Source: a bacterium (GTDB lineage: Bacteria > Chloroflexota > Dormibacteria > Aeolococcales > Bog-877). Taken from it: DNA of 36,570 nt. The translations under genes were made by a program, and so were the position numbers. The notes beneath the pieces were generated by a model. That model was not told where the DNA came from, did no database searches, and saw only the letters and a list, made by a program, of their open reading frames with translations. Positions 22,000 through 31,606 of this stretch are shown here, one piece after another (position 1 is the first letter of the stretch; every line of letters starts with the position of its first letter). The DNA lies in the NCBI GenBank assembly GCA_021795235.1, contig JAJYPP010000032.1:1-36570 (forward strand). The letters run 5' to 3'.

Positions 22000-23315
22000 G
22001 AGATCTGCTGCTCCGGGGAGTCAGGCTCATAGATCCGTTCCAGGGACTCGACCTCCCCTCCTGCGACCTGCTGCTCAGTGGAGGGACCGTGGTCAAGGTT
22101 GCTCCACAGATCGGGGCCGAGCGGGGAGTGGTCGTGATAAGGAAGGAGGGATCCGTGGTCGTGCCCGCCTTCCTCGATCTGCACTGCCACCTGCGCGAGC
22201 CTGGCCAGCCCTGGAAGGAGCGGGTTGCCAACGCCACCGCAGCCGCTGCCGCCGGGGGATTCGGCGCCATCTGCGCGATGGCCAACCTTCATCCGGCGGT
22301 GGACACGGTCCCCCGGCTCCGCCAGGTGTTGTCCAAGAATCGCAGCCTGGGGCGCATCCCCATCCTGCAGTTCGCCGCCTGCACCGCCGGCCTGCAGGGC
22401 CAGGATCCGGTCGAGCTGGACGAGCTTCTGCGGGCCGGAGCGGTGGGCCTGTCCGACGACGGGAGAAATGCCATGAGCGGCGAGCTGCTGGCGACCATGC
22501 TGGCCAGGCTCGACCCTCACGGGGTGCCCCTGGGCGTCCACCCCGAGGACGAGCGGGTGCTGGCCATGGCCAACGAGTGGGCGAGCGGCGACCCCGCGGC
22601 GTGGATGACGCGCCCGCCCCAGGCTGAGGAGACCGCCGTCGAGGACGCGCTCGAGGCCGCTCGCCGCACGGGTTCTGGCAATCTGCACCTTCAGCACTTG
22701 ACCACTGCCAGGTCGGCTGAGCTGGTGCGACAGGCCAAGGCCGAGGGGATGCCGGTGACGGCGGAGGTAACGCCCCACCACCTGGCTCTCGACAGCTTCC
22801 TTGACGCTCCGGAGCCGGGCGCCCTGGCGCTCACCTGCAACCCCCCGCTGCGCACCAGGGCCGACCGCCAGGCGCTATGGGAGGCCCTCCTGGACGGGAC
22901 CATCGACGCGATCGCCAGCGACCACGCGCCCCATGAGGCCGCCACCGACCCCGGGCAGCCCACGGCGGCCGGCTTCAGCGGGGTTCAGGCGGCGCTCTCG
23001 GTGGTGCTCACGCTGCCGGGGGCGATGGCGAACCTCCCGCGGGTGGTGGCGGCGCTGACCACAGGCCCGCGGGCCGCGCTCCGGAGATCGTCGGCCGGGG
23101 TCCCCGGCCACGGCGTGGTCGAGGGCATGGCCGCCCATCTGACCTGGATAGACCCTCTCGCCCGCTGGACCCCGGACGGCGACAGCTGGCTCTCCGGCGG
23201 CGCCAACACCCCGTTCTGGCACCAGGAGCTGCCCGGTCAGGTGTTGGCGACCTTCTCCAGAGGACGCACGGTGTTCTTGAACCACGTCTTGGACGGGAGC
23301 CTGGAAGTTGACTGA
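21996..23315 (+). CDS. pyrC: Dihydroorotase
   Basis: The 439-residue class I dihydroorotase cyclises carbamoyl aspartate to dihydroorotate. The metal motif DLHCHLREPG is near residue 61, LHLQHLTTARSAELV near 230, and the catalytic SDHAPHEAATDP near 308. All metal ligands visible for the type I enzyme are present, including the Asp of SDHAPH. The GTG start overlaps the pyrR stop (GTGA). The last bases overlap the TTG start of the carAB fusion by 8 bases, so coupling continues along the operon. Confidence 0.96.
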   Translation: MRDLLLRGVRLIDPFQGLDLPSCDLLLSGGTVVKVAPQIGAERGVVVIRKEGSVVVPAFLDLHCHLREPGQPWKERVANATAAAAAGGFGAICAMANLHPAVDTVPRLRQVLSKNRSLGRIPILQFAACTAGLQGQDPVELDELLRAGAVGLSDDGRNAMSGELLATMLARLDPHGVPLGVHPEDERVLAMANEWASGDPAAWMTRPPQAEETAVEDALEAARRTGSGNLHLQHLTTARSAELVRQAKAEGMPVTAEVTPHHLALDSFLDAPEPGALALTCNPPLRTRADRQALWEALLDGTIDAIASDHAPHEAATDPGQPTAAGFSGVQAALSVVLTLPGAMANLPRVVAALTTGPRAALRRSSAGVPGHGVVEGMAAHLTWIDPLARWTPDGDSWLSGGANTPFWHQELPGQVLATFSRGRTVFLNHVLDGSLEVD

Positions 23316-26300
23316 ACGCGATACCCGCCACAGGGGGGTGCTGGCACTCGAGTCGGGCGCGCACTTCCTGGGAGAGTGGGTGGGCCGAGCCGGGCTCGAC
23401 CGCCCCACCCTGGGAGAGGTGGTGTTCAACACCTGCATGACCGGGTATCAGGAGGTCTTGACCGATCCCTCCTACGCCGGCCAGTTCCTCACCTTCACCC
23501 AGCCCCTGATCGGCAACGTCGGGACGGCCGAGGCCGATATGGAGTCCCACCGGGCCTGGGCACGCGGGGTGATCGTCTCGGCAGCCAGCGCCACCGCTCC
23601 GCACTGGCAGGCCGAGCGGACCCTGGCGGACTGGCTGAGCGAGCAGGGCCTGCCCGGGCTGCAGGAGGTGGACACCCGGGCGCTGACACGGCATCTGCGC
23701 GATCAGGGCACGCTGCGGGCCGCCCTGGCCCCGCTGGATCTGGCGACTCCAGAAGAGCTGGTGGAACTGGCCCGGACCTCCCCGCAGCTCTCGGAACAGG
23801 CACTGGTCCAGGAGGTCTCGTGCCGCCAGATCCAGCGCGTCACCGATCCCCTTCATCCAGCCCTGCTGGGGGGCACAGTTTCGGGAGCCCGATCCGCTAG
23901 CGGCAGGGGGCTGCGGATCGCGGTCATCGACTTTGGTGTGAAGCGCAACACCCTGCGCTCTCTGGTCAGCCGCGGAGCCGAGGTCTGGCTCTTGCCCCAC
24001 AGCTGCACCATGGAGGACCTCGAGACGCTCAAACCCGACGGGGTGGTCCTCACCAATGGGCCGGGTGACCCCGCCACGCTGCCGGCCGAGGTCGATCTGA
24101 CCAAACAGATCCTGCAGCGATACCCAGTCCTGGCCATCTGCCTCGGCCACCAACTGGTGGGCCGCGCCATCGGCGCCACCACCAGCCGGCTGCCGTTCGG
24201 CCATCACGGGGGCAACCACCCGGTGCGAGAGCTGCGCACCGGCCAGGTCTTCGTCACGCCTCAGAACCACGAGTACCAGGTTGACGAGGCGGCCATCCCC
24301 GAGGGGTCCGGCTGGGTGGTCTCCGAGCGCAACCTCAACGATGGCTCGGTGGAGGGCATCCGCCACCGGAGCCTGCCCGTGATCTCGGTCCAGTACCACC
24401 CCGAGGGGAGCCCGGGACCCCAGGATCGCCAGGAGATCTTCGACGAGTTCCTGGGGCTGTGCCGATCCCGGGTGGCCCCGAGCCAGGCTCCGAGGTCCGC
24501 AGCACCGCCGTCGCCGCACCGGCCCCGCAAGGTGCTGGTGTTGGGGAGCGGTCCCATCGTCATCGGCCAGGCGGCCGAGTTCGACTACGCCGGGACCCAG
24601 GCGTGCCGCTCGCTGCGGGAGGAGGGAGTCGAGGTGGTGCTGGTCAACAGCAATCCCGCCACCATCATGACCGACGAGGAGACCGCCGACCGGGTGTACC
24701 TGGAGCCCCTGACGGTGGAGTCGGTGGAGCGCGTCATCGCGCGGGAGAAGCCGGACAGCCTGCTGGCCGGGCTCGGGGGCCAGACCGCGCTCAACCTGGC
24801 AGTGGCGCTGGCCGACCACGGCGTGCTGGAGCGGCACGGGGTCCGGATCCTCGGCACTCCCTTGGAGGCGATCCGGGACGCGGAGGACCGGGAGCGCTTC
24901 AAGCGCCGGATGGTGGCGATGGGTGAGCCGGTCCCCCCATCTCGGACCGTCAACTCGGTGGCCGAAGCCCGCTCGTTCGTGGATGAGGTGGGCCTCCCCC
25001 TGGTGGTCCGGCCCGCCTTCACCCTGGGGGGCACCGGTGGCGGCGTGGCCACGACCATGGAGGAGTTGGAGCAGGTGGTGGCCCGGGGACTCAGGGCCAG
25101 CCCCATCACCCAGGTGCTGGTGGAGCAGGCCCTGATGGGCTGGCGGGAGCTCGAATACGAGGTCATGCGTGACGGCGGCGGCACCTGCATCTGCGTGTGC
25201 AACATGGAGAACCTGGACCCGATGGGAGTGCACACCGGGGACTCCATCGTGGTCGCGCCCAGTCAGACCCTGACCGACAAGGAGCACCAGCAGCTGCGCT
25301 CGGCCTCGCTGCGGATCATCTCCGCCCTGGGCATCGAGGGCGGCTGCAATGTGCAGTTCGCGCTGGCCCCGGACTCCTTCCGCTACTACGTCATCGAGGT
25401 GAACCCGAGGGTGAGCCGGTCGTCGGCGCTGGCGTCCAAGGCGACCGGCTACCCCATCGCCCGGGTGGCCGCCAAGATCGCGCTGGGCAAGCGTCTCAGT
25501 GACATCTCCAACCAGGTGACGGGCAAGACCTGCGCCGCCTTCGAGCCCAGCCTCGACTACTGCGTGGTGAAAATCCCCCGCTGGCCCTTCGACAAGTTCC
25601 CCCACGGGGACCGGCGGCTGGGGACCCAGATGAAGTCGACCGGCGAGGCGATGGCGATCGGGCGCAACTTCCTGGAGGCGCTCAACAAGGCGATGCGCTC
25701 CCTGGAGCAGGGAGCGGCTGAGGAGTCGGCCCTGCGATCGGCGCGGGACCGGCTCGAGGTCGCCAGCGACCTGCGCCTGCCGGCGATCCTCGAGAGCCTG
25801 CGCCAGGGGATGGATCCCCTGGTGGTGGCCGGCCGCACCGGGTACCCCGCATGGTTCTGCGACCGGCTGCAGGAGCTGATCCTGCTGGAGCGCGACCTGA
25901 CCGCCTCAGCCCCCTCGCCGGATGGTGACCTCCTGCGGCGCGCCAAGCGCGCCGGCCTGGGAGACCGGCGGATCGCTGAGCTGACCGGCCTCGCCACCGC
26001 CAAAGCGGTCAGGGCACTGCGGCAGCAGGCGGGAATCAACCCCACCTTCAAGTGCGTCGACACGTGCGCTGCCGAGTTCGACGCCGCCACCCCCTACTTC
26101 TACTCGTGTTACGAGACGGCTGACGAAGAGCGCGCCGGCGGCGGAGCCGCCGTGGTCATCGGCTCCGGTCCGATCCGGATCGGGCAGGGAATCGAGTTCG
26201 ACTACTGCTCGGTTCAGGCCGCGGCCGCCCTCCAGCAGCAGGGCCTGGAGGCGGTGATGATCAACAGCAACCCCGAGACCGTCTCGACCGACTTCGACTG

Positions 26301-27765
26301 CAGCTCGCGGCTCTACTTCGAGCCCGTCGACCTGGAGGCGGTGCTGGAGATCTGCCGGGTGGAGCGCCCCCTGGGCGTGGTCGTCCAGTTCGGGGGCCAG
26401 ACCGCGATCAACCTCAGCTCCCAACTCGCCCAGGCGAACGTCCCCTTGTTGGGGTCCCCGAGCCGGTCCATCGCGCTGGCCGAGGACCGGGGCCAGTTCG
26501 AGAGCCTGCTCCAGGAGCTGAGCATCGCCAGGCCCCCCGGGGCCACCACCCGTGACCCCGAGCGGGCGGTGGCGATCGCCCGGGAGGTTGGCTTCCCGGT
26601 GCTGGTGCGGCCGTCATATGTCCTGGGCGGCCGGGCGATGGACGTCACCCACTCGGAGGCTGAGCTGCGGCTCTACCTGACCGACGCCCTGCGTGCCTCC
26701 GGTGACGCCGGCGGTGAGGTGCTGATCGACAAGTACATCCTCGGCCTGGAGGTGGAGGTGGACGCCATCTGCGATGGGCAGGACATCGTCATCCCCGGGA
26801 TCATGGAGCACATCGAGAGAGCGGGGGTCCACTCCGGGGACTCCATGGCGGTATTCCCGCCTCAGCGACTCCAGCCGGCTGTGATCGACCGGCTCACCGA
26901 GATCACCCGGCGGCTGGCCCTGCGCACCGGCACGGTGGGGCTCATCAACGTCCAGTACGTCATCCACCGCGGCCAGGTACTGGTGATCGAGGTGAATCCA
27001 CGGTCCAGCCGCACCGTCCCGTTCCTCAGCAAGGTCACCGGCGTGCCCATGGTCCCGGCCGCGGTGCGAGCCATGCTGGGGCAGGGCCTGGCGGCCCAGG
27101 GGCTCCAGACCGGACTCCACCAACCCCCGGCGCTGGTGGCGGTCAAAGCACCGGTCTTCTCCAGCCGCAAGCTGGACATGGTGGACACCGTACTGGGCCC
27201 CGAGATGACCTCGACTGGGGAGGTCATCGGGGTCGACCTGACTCTGCCGGCCGCCCTGGAGAAGGCGTTCGAGGCCGCGCTCGGCCAGCTGCCCGCTCAC
27301 GGGGGAGCGCTGGTCAGCATCGCCGACCAGGACAAGCCGGAGGGATTGCCGGTGGCGGCCCGGCTGGCGGAGCTGGGCTTCCAGCTCTACGCCACCGCCG
27401 GCACTGCGGCGGCGCTGCGGCAGGCGGGGGTCTCGGTGGTGGAGGTCCACAAGCTGCACGCTGGGCACCCAGACGTGGTCGACGTGACGGTCGGGGGCCA
27501 GGTCAACCTGGTGATCAACACCATCTCGAGAATCCTGACCGACGAGATGCCGCGGGGAGACGGGCAGGCGCCGGCGACCCGCCCGGTTCGGGACGGCTTT
27601 CGGATCCGGCAGGCGGCCGTCCAGCGGGGCATCCCTTGCCTCACCTCCATGGACACCGCCGCCGCGCTGGTGCGGGCTCTGGAGAACTCGAGCCAGGGTC
27701 TGCTGCCGGAGACCAGGACCATCGGCGAATACCGCGGGTCGGTGTCGCCGGTGGCCGTCAATTGA
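23308..27765 (+). CDS. carAB: Carbamoyl phosphate synthase, small and large subunits fused
   Basis: One frame of 1485 residues encodes both subunits. Residues 1 to about 385 are CarA: LALESGAHFLGEW at the start, the glutaminase Cys in LAICLGHQL (Cys278) and YHPEGSPGP with the His and Glu of the triad. A Pro/Ala/Ser linker (about 388-404) leads to CarB: the two ATP-grasp halves begin with KVLVLGSGPIVIGQAAEFDY and VVIGSGPIRIGQGIEFDY, and the MGS-like regulatory domain ends the protein. It makes carbamoyl phosphate from glutamine, bicarbonate and two ATP. Bacteria nearly always keep carA and carB separate; the fusion resembles eukaryotic CPS. There is no stop or frameshift sign at the joint. TTG start overlaps pyrC; the stop overlaps pyrK. 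Confidence 0.96.
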   Translation: MTERDTRHRGVLALESGAHFLGEWVGRAGLDRPTLGEVVFNTCMTGYQEVLTDPSYAGQFLTFTQPLIGNVGTAEADMESHRAWARGVIVSAASATAPHWQAERTLADWLSEQGLPGLQEVDTRALTRHLRDQGTLRAALAPLDLATPEELVELARTSPQLSEQALVQEVSCRQIQRVTDPLHPALLGGTVSGARSASGRGLRIAVIDFGVKRNTLRSLVSRGAEVWLLPHSCTMEDLETLKPDGVVLTNGPGDPATLPAEVDLTKQILQRYPVLAICLGHQLVGRAIGATTSRLPFGHHGGNHPVRELRTGQVFVTPQNHEYQVDEAAIPEGSGWVVSERNLNDGSVEGIRHRSLPVISVQYHPEGSPGPQDRQEIFDEFLGLCRSRVAPSQAPRSAAPPSPHRPRKVLVLGSGPIVIGQAAEFDYAGTQACRSLREEGVEVVLVNSNPATIMTDEETADRVYLEPLTVESVERVIAREKPDSLLAGLGGQTALNLAVALADHGVLERHGVRILGTPLEAIRDAEDRERFKRRMVAMGEPVPPSRTVNSVAEARSFVDEVGLPLVVRPAFTLGGTGGGVATTMEELEQVVARGLRASPITQVLVEQALMGWRELEYEVMRDGGGTCICVCNMENLDPMGVHTGDSIVVAPSQTLTDKEHQQLRSASLRIISALGIEGGCNVQFALAPDSFRYYVIEVNPRVSRSSALASKATGYPIARVAAKIALGKRLSDISNQVTGKTCAAFEPSLDYCVVKIPRWPFDKFPHGDRRLGTQMKSTGEAMAIGRNFLEALNKAMRSLEQGAAEESALRSARDRLEVASDLRLPAILESLRQGMDPLVVAGRTGYPAWFCDRLQELILLERDLTASAPSPDGDLLRRAKRAGLGDRRIAELTGLATAKAVRALRQQAGINPTFKCVDTCAAEFDAATPYFYSCYETADEERAGGGAAVVIGSGPIRIGQGIEFDYCSVQAAAALQQQGLEAVMINSNPETVSTDFDCSSRLYFEPVDLEAVLEICRVERPLGVVVQFGGQTAINLSSQLAQANVPLLGSPSRSIALAEDRGQFESLLQELSIARPPGATTRDPERAVAIAREVGFPVLVRPSYVLGGRAMDVTHSEAELRLYLTDALRASGDAGGEVLIDKYILGLEVEVDAICDGQDIVIPGIMEHIERAGVHSGDSMAVFPPQRLQPAVIDRLTEITRRLALRTGTVGLINVQYVIHRGQVLVIEVNPRSSRTVPFLSKVTGVPMVPAAVRAMLGQGLAAQGLQTGLHQPPALVAVKAPVFSSRKLDMVDTVLGPEMTSTGEVIGVDLTLPAALEKAFEAALGQLPAHGGALVSIADQDKPEGLPVAARLAELGFQLYATAGTAAALRQAGVSVVEVHKLHAGHPDVVDVTVGGQVNLVINTISRILTDEMPRGDGQAPATRPVRDGFRIRQAAVQRGIPCLTSMDTAAALVRALENSSQGLLPETRTIGEYRGSVSPVAVN

Positions 27766-28658
27766 CTGCAGACTCCGACCGGGGCCCCTTGGATCTGGTC
27801 GGTGAGAGTGACCTCAGCTGCGCCCGTGATGAGATGGCGACATGCCTGGGCGTGGATCCACACGAATCCGATCTCTTCGAGATCCGATTCAACAGCCCGC
27901 AGGTGGCGGCGGCGGCCAAACCGGGCAAGTTCGCCCAGATTCTGGTCAGCGACGGGCAGGTGCCGCTGTTGCGCCGGCCATTCTCCTTCAGCCGGGCCGA
28001 TCCGGCCTCGGGGGTGGTGGCCTTCTACCTGCGTGCCGTGGGCGAAGGCAGCGGCCGCCTGCGAAGGTTTGAGCCCGGCGCCAGGGCACGCATCCTGGGT
28101 CCCCTGGGACGGGGGTTCACCCTGCCCAGCGCGCCGGGGCGCTCCGTCCTGTTGGCGGGCGGCCTGGGGGCGGCACCCTTCCCCCTGCTGATCGAGCGAC
28201 TGCTGGCCCAAGGCGAGGAGGTCGTCTGGATCAACGGTGCCAGAGACCGAGCCGAGATCTACCCGGAGCGCCTGCTGCCCTCGGGCATCGCCCAGGTGGT
28301 GATCCGCACCGAGGACGGCTCGCTGGGCGAGCAGGGCCTGGTGACGGACGGTCTGATCGAACGTCTCCCGGGCACCCAGCGGCTCTACGCCTGCGGACCC
28401 AACGCCATGCTGGCGGCGCTGGCCAAGCTCTGGCGCGAACTGCAGGCACAGGAGGGGACGCTGCCTCCGCTGGAGGTATCCATCGAGGCCCCCATGGGGT
28501 GCGGGTTCGGAACCTGCCTCGGCTGCGCCATCCCCCTGTGGGACCGGGAGGGTCAGCAGCCCGGGCCGTATGGTCTCTGCTGCCGCCAGGGGCCCGTCCT
28601 GAGTGCCGAGCAGCTCGACTGGGGCCGGCTGTTGCAACAGCCGGCGCACCTGGGATGA
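27762..28658 (+). CDS. pyrK: Dihydroorotate dehydrogenase electron transfer subunit
   Basis: The 298-residue PyrK has an FAD-binding barrel (LLRRPFSFSRADP, YLRAVGEGSGRL), an NAD-binding part (SVLLAGGLGAAPFPLLIERL) and a C-terminal 2Fe-2S site with Cys in GCGFGTCLGCAIPL (247, 252, 255) and GLCCRQGPV (273/274). It passes electrons from PyrD to NAD+. The TTG at 27762 overlaps the carAB stop (TTGA), the same coupling as between pyrB and pyrR. An ATG at 27833 is out of frame, so the TTG stands or a start downstream would be needed. The N-terminal 24 residues are longer than usual. Confidence 0.94.
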   Translation: MTADSDRGPLDLVGESDLSCARDEMATCLGVDPHESDLFEIRFNSPQVAAAAKPGKFAQILVSDGQVPLLRRPFSFSRADPASGVVAFYLRAVGEGSGRLRRFEPGARARILGPLGRGFTLPSAPGRSVLLAGGLGAAPFPLLIERLLAQGEEVVWINGARDRAEIYPERLLPSGIAQVVIRTEDGSLGEQGLVTDGLIERLPGTQRLYACGPNAMLAALAKLWRELQAQEGTLPPLEVSIEAPMGCGFGTCLGCAIPLWDREGQQPGPYGLCCRQGPVLSAEQLDWGRLLQQPAHLG

Positions 28659-28665
28659 ACCGGTA

Positions 28666-29598
28666 GTGGGATTCGACCCGCGCGTCGATCTGGGCCGGGG
28701 GCTGGTTCTGCCGAACCCGATTGGGACTGCCTCCGGAACCTTCGGCTACGGCTTCGAAGCCGAGGAGATGGGATCGCTGATCGGCCTCGGGGCCGTCTAT
28801 ACCAAGGGGACCACCCTGCACCCCCGACAGGGCAACTCACCGCCCCGGATCTCCGAGACCAGGGCCGGGATGTTGAACTCCATCGGCTTGCAGAACCCGG
28901 GCGTCGACGTGGTGGCTACCGCCTACGCCAGGCGCTGGCTGGACTGGCGGGTCCCGGTGGTGGTGAATGTGGCCGGGGCCGACCAGGACGAGTACGTGCG
29001 CGTCTGCGAGCGCCTGAGCGGAGCGGCAGGGGTGGCGGGACTCGAACTCAACATCTCCTGTCCCAACATCAGCCACGGGCTGGACTTCGGCACGGACCCC
29101 GGGCGAGCGGCCCAGCTGGTGGCCGCGGTGCGTCGAGTCACCGAGCTGCCCCTGCTGGTCAAGCTGACCCCCAACGTGACCGACATCACCGAGGTGGGCA
29201 GAGCGGTGCAGGACGCGGGTGCCGACGCGGTCTCCGCCGTCAACACCTACGTGGGAATGAAGATCTCCCTCCCCGAGCGCCGACCGGTCCTCAGAGGGCT
29301 GGGGCTGGCAGGGCTCAGCGGTCCGGCCATCAAGCCGCTGGCGCTGGCGACGGTCGGGCGCCTGCGCCGGTCGCTGCTCATCCCCATCGTCGGGATCGGG
29401 GGGATCGCCTCCAGCCGAGACGCCCTGGAGTTCATGGTTGCGGGAGCGGACGCGATCCAGATCGGTACCGCCAACTTCTACCGCCCCGGGATCGCGGTCG
29501 AGGTGGCCAGGGAATGCCTGGAGTTCGCCGCCGGGGAGGGTCTCGCCGGCTGGGGCGACCTGCGCCAGCTGGAACCAGTGGACAGCTCCCGCAGCTGA
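28666..29598 (+). CDS. pyrD: Dihydroorotate dehydrogenase, class 1B catalytic subunit
   Basis: The 310-residue FMN enzyme oxidises dihydroorotate to orotate. It has NPIGTASGTFGYG near residue 19, MLNSIGLQNPGVD, and the catalytic Cys in ELNISCPNISHG (Cys132), which marks class 1 enzymes; IVGIGGIASSRDALEF and GADAIQIGTANFYRPG bind FMN phosphate. With PyrK it forms the NAD-linked class 1B complex. The start is a GTG 8 bases after the pyrK stop with only weak Shine-Dalgarno similarity. It is the last gene of the visible operon; pyrF and pyrE are not in the window and must be elsewhere. Confidence 0.96.
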   Translation: MGFDPRVDLGRGLVLPNPIGTASGTFGYGFEAEEMGSLIGLGAVYTKGTTLHPRQGNSPPRISETRAGMLNSIGLQNPGVDVVATAYARRWLDWRVPVVVNVAGADQDEYVRVCERLSGAAGVAGLELNISCPNISHGLDFGTDPGRAAQLVAAVRRVTELPLLVKLTPNVTDITEVGRAVQDAGADAVSAVNTYVGMKISLPERRPVLRGLGLAGLSGPAIKPLALATVGRLRRSLLIPIVGIGGIASSRDALEFMVAGADAIQIGTANFYRPGIAVEVARECLEFAAGEGLAGWGDLRQLEPVDSSRS

Positions 29599-29638
29599 CC
29601 CGGGAGCCGACCGACCCCGGACGGCGGGACTGAGACAT

Positions 29639-29702
29639 TGACCGTCGCCACTGAGTGAACTCTAGTAGCTCACTGCTGGTGGCACCCCTTCTCGGGGTTC
29701 CT
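29639..29702 (+). repeat. Two-hairpin repeat, copy A
   Basis: This 64-base segment is about 80% identical to 33577-33638. It forms AGTGA...TCACT and then ACCCC-TTCTC-GGGGT hairpins. It lies 40 bases after pyrD, so it might also act in ending the operon transcript. It resembles an IS end, a palindrome-associated mobile repeat or a structured RNA. Confidence 0.6.
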
Positions 29703-30297
29703 CTCCCGTTGCCGGGTTCGGTTCTGGCCTCGCCGTGGAATTCACCAGCTAATCTGGGCTCGGCATCTGAACCGCCGCCTGTACCCTAAGCACCTGGCCA
29801 TAAGTCTTGTCCTTGGGCAAGACGCTGGTCAGGTCCGGCACGCACCACCGATGCGCCGACGTGGTCCCCTCGGGCGAGTGCCGTTGGGAGCTCATCCGGA
29901 GTGGTCGGCGGTGCAGACCCGGCACTTTGCCGAGCAGCCCGGCGCCATCTGGCGCTGGCCTGTACCCTCCCGTCGAGACGTCTGCGGAGACGTTTTGGCG
30001 GGGCAGCACTTGACTCGGCCAGGACTACTTGCAGCCCTGGGATCTGGGCCAGGGCGAACCTGGCAGCTTCTGAACCCCAGGCAGGGCCCGGGGGATGCGA
30101 AGCAGTAAGACGATGGCGCCCATCGCCGCAGTGAGTTGGTGACGATGGCGAGAGCGGGGACAGGACAACAAGTATAGCAGAAACGGAACAGATGTGTGGC
30201 GGTGGATATCCCTGTGGCACCACACCTGAGCATGGCACGGCCGCCTCGCAGTCAGCGTTGCCCCCGAGCCAGGCTGACAAGACTATTGGCCACCTGC
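29703..30297. other. Non-coding stretch after the pyr operon
   Basis: No convincing gene on either strand. A TATACT hexamer on the minus strand (30171-30176) could be a promoter, but nothing recognisable follows it. The composition is less GC-biased than the neighbouring genes, as in other decayed regions of this window. Confidence 0.4.
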
Positions 30298-30595
30298 TTA
30301 GGAGCGCCCGGCCCAGCAGAGCCGAGCCGAGCCCCAGCTCCCGAACCGCCCGGAGCGACATCGCCTTTGGCGCGCGATGTTGCCCGGGCGATTCCATGAA
30401 GAGCCGAACCAGATGGGTCTGCCGCCCTCCACTTTCACCTCCACTTTCATATGAGGCCCAATCGGAGCCCTCCTTGGCAAAGGCCTCCCGGGCGAGATCG
30501 ACCGCCTCGTCCGGCGTGAGCTCCGGCGGTGGGCCTTCCAACAGGCTCGGAATGGGCTCTCCAGGCGAGGCGTCAGCAGAGGTGGCGTCGGCCAA
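29786..30595 (-). CDS. Unrecognised open frame behind the aldo/keto reductase
   Basis: A minus-strand frame begins with a TTG at 30595, 39 bases after the aldo/keto reductase stop. The first 90 residues (with LTPDEAVDLAREAFAKEG) look protein-like and acidic; the remainder is Pro/Ser/Arg-rich and resembles translated non-coding DNA. A tandem GAAAGTGGAGG pair lies in the first part. It may be a small decayed gene; no family is recognised and the 3' boundary is unreliable. Confidence 0.2.
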   Translation of the reverse strand: MADATSADASPGEPIPSLLEGPPPELTPDEAVDLAREAFAKEGSDWASYESGGESGGRQTHLVRLFMESPGQHRAPKAMSLRAVRELGLGSALLGRALLSRWPIVLSAWLGGNADCEAAVPCSGVVPQGYPPPHICSVSAILVVLSPLSPSSPTHCGDGRHRLTASHPPGPAWGSEAARFALAQIPGLQVVLAESSAAPPKRLRRRLDGRVQASARWRRAARQSAGSAPPTTPDELPTALARGDHVGASVVRAGPDQRLAQGQDLWPGA

Positions 30596-30634
30596 GTGGA
30601 GAAGCTCTCAATCGTTGCCGGTCTGGACGGCCGC

Positions 30635-31606
30635 TCAGGCCCGGCCGGCCAGGTGGTCAATCCGTTGCCGCAACTCCGGTGTGAGCTTGGGCAATACCTC
30701 CAGCGCCTTGAGGTTCTCCTCCACCTGGGCGACGCTGCTGGCACCGGTTATCACCGTCGACACCCGGGGATTGCTGGCGCACCAGGCGATGGCGAGCTGG
30801 GCCACCGTGCATCCCAGCTCCCCGGCCACATCCATCAGCCTGCGCACCACTGCGTTCTTGTCGGCATCGGTGACTTGGGCTCCCAGCCACTCGTAGCCCT
30901 TGAGCGCCGCCCGGCTGCCCTGGGGCACGCCGTCCACATACTTGCCGGTCAGCAGTCCCGAGGCCAGCGGGCTCCAGGTGGTGAGCCCCAGTCCGAAGTC
31001 CTCGTACAGGCTGGCGTACTCCTCCTCCACCCTCTCCCGGTGGAACAGGTTGTACTCCGGCTGCTCCATCACCGGCTTGCGCAGGTGGTGCCGCTCTGCT
31101 ATCTCGTAGGCGGCTCTGATCTCCGCAGCCGACCACTCAGAAGTGCCCCAGTAGAGGGCTTTGCCCTGAGTGACGAGATCGTGCATCGCCCAGACCGTCT
31201 CCTCCACTCCGGTCTCGGGATCGGGGCGGTGGCAAAAGACCAGGTCCACGAAATCCAGCTGGAACCGCTCCAAGGACTCATCCATCGCTTGCAAGAGGTA
31301 CTTGCGGTTCAGGGTGTTCTCGTGATTGACTCCTTCGTGGATGCCCCAGAAGAACTTGGTCGAGACCACGTAGCTGCGCCGCGGCCAGCCCGCTCGGGCC
31401 AGGGCCCGGCCCATGATCCGCTCCGACTCACCACCGCTGTAAACCTCGGCATTGTCGAAGAAGTTCACCCCCGCTTGGTAGGCCGCCTCCAGGCAAGCCA
31501 GCGCCTTGTCCTCGTCCATCTGGCTGCCGAAGGTGACCCAAGACCCCAGGGAAAGCACACTGACCTTGAGCCCGGCGCGACCAAGACGGCGATATGGCAT
31601 TGGCAT
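30635..31606 (-). CDS. Aldo/keto reductase (Kv-beta/YghZ-like)
   Basis: The 323-residue NADPH-dependent oxidoreductase has a TIM barrel with the full catalytic tetrad: Asp and Tyr in [14 protein letters not shown], Lys in VVSTKFFWG and His in VFCHRPDP. The C-terminal NADPH-binding part includes [17 protein letters not shown]. Sequence pattern and length match the group with voltage-gated channel beta subunits and bacterial YghZ, which reduce aldehydes such as methylglyoxal. The start at 31606 is chosen because GGAGG lies ten bases upstream. The frame happens to stay open far upstream through an AraC remnant, but those residues do not belong to the family. Confidence 0.93.
   Translation of the reverse strand: MPMPYRRLGRAGLKVSVLSLGSWVTFGSQMDEDKALACLEAAYQAGVNFFDNAEVYSGGESERIMGRALARAGWPRRSYVVSTKFFWGIHEGVNHENTLNRKYLLQAMDESLERFQLDFVDLVFCHRPDPETGVEETVWAMHDLVTQGKALYWGTSEWSAAEIRAAYEIAERHHLRKPVMEQPEYNLFHRERVEEEYASLYEDFGLGLTTWSPLASGLLTGKYVDGVPQGSRAALKGYEWLGAQVTDADKNAVVRRLMDVAGELGCTVAQLAIAWCASNPRVSTVITGASSVAQVEENLKALEVLPKLTPELRQRIDHLAGRA

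Noticed and set aside
23008-25605. Very long open frame on the minus strand (865 codons) across pyrC/carAB
   Set aside because: It is the antisense shadow of strongly conserved pyr genes in GC-rich DNA; its translation is low-complexity and has no family motif.
29599-29640. Classic rho-independent terminator directly behind pyrD
   Set aside because: No stem followed by a U-tract is visible here; only the hairpin repeat slightly downstream could serve.
30436-30460. Tandem GAAAGTGGAGG-like direct repeat
   Set aside because: Only two short units inside an unreliable open frame; no sign of a CRISPR or iteron array.
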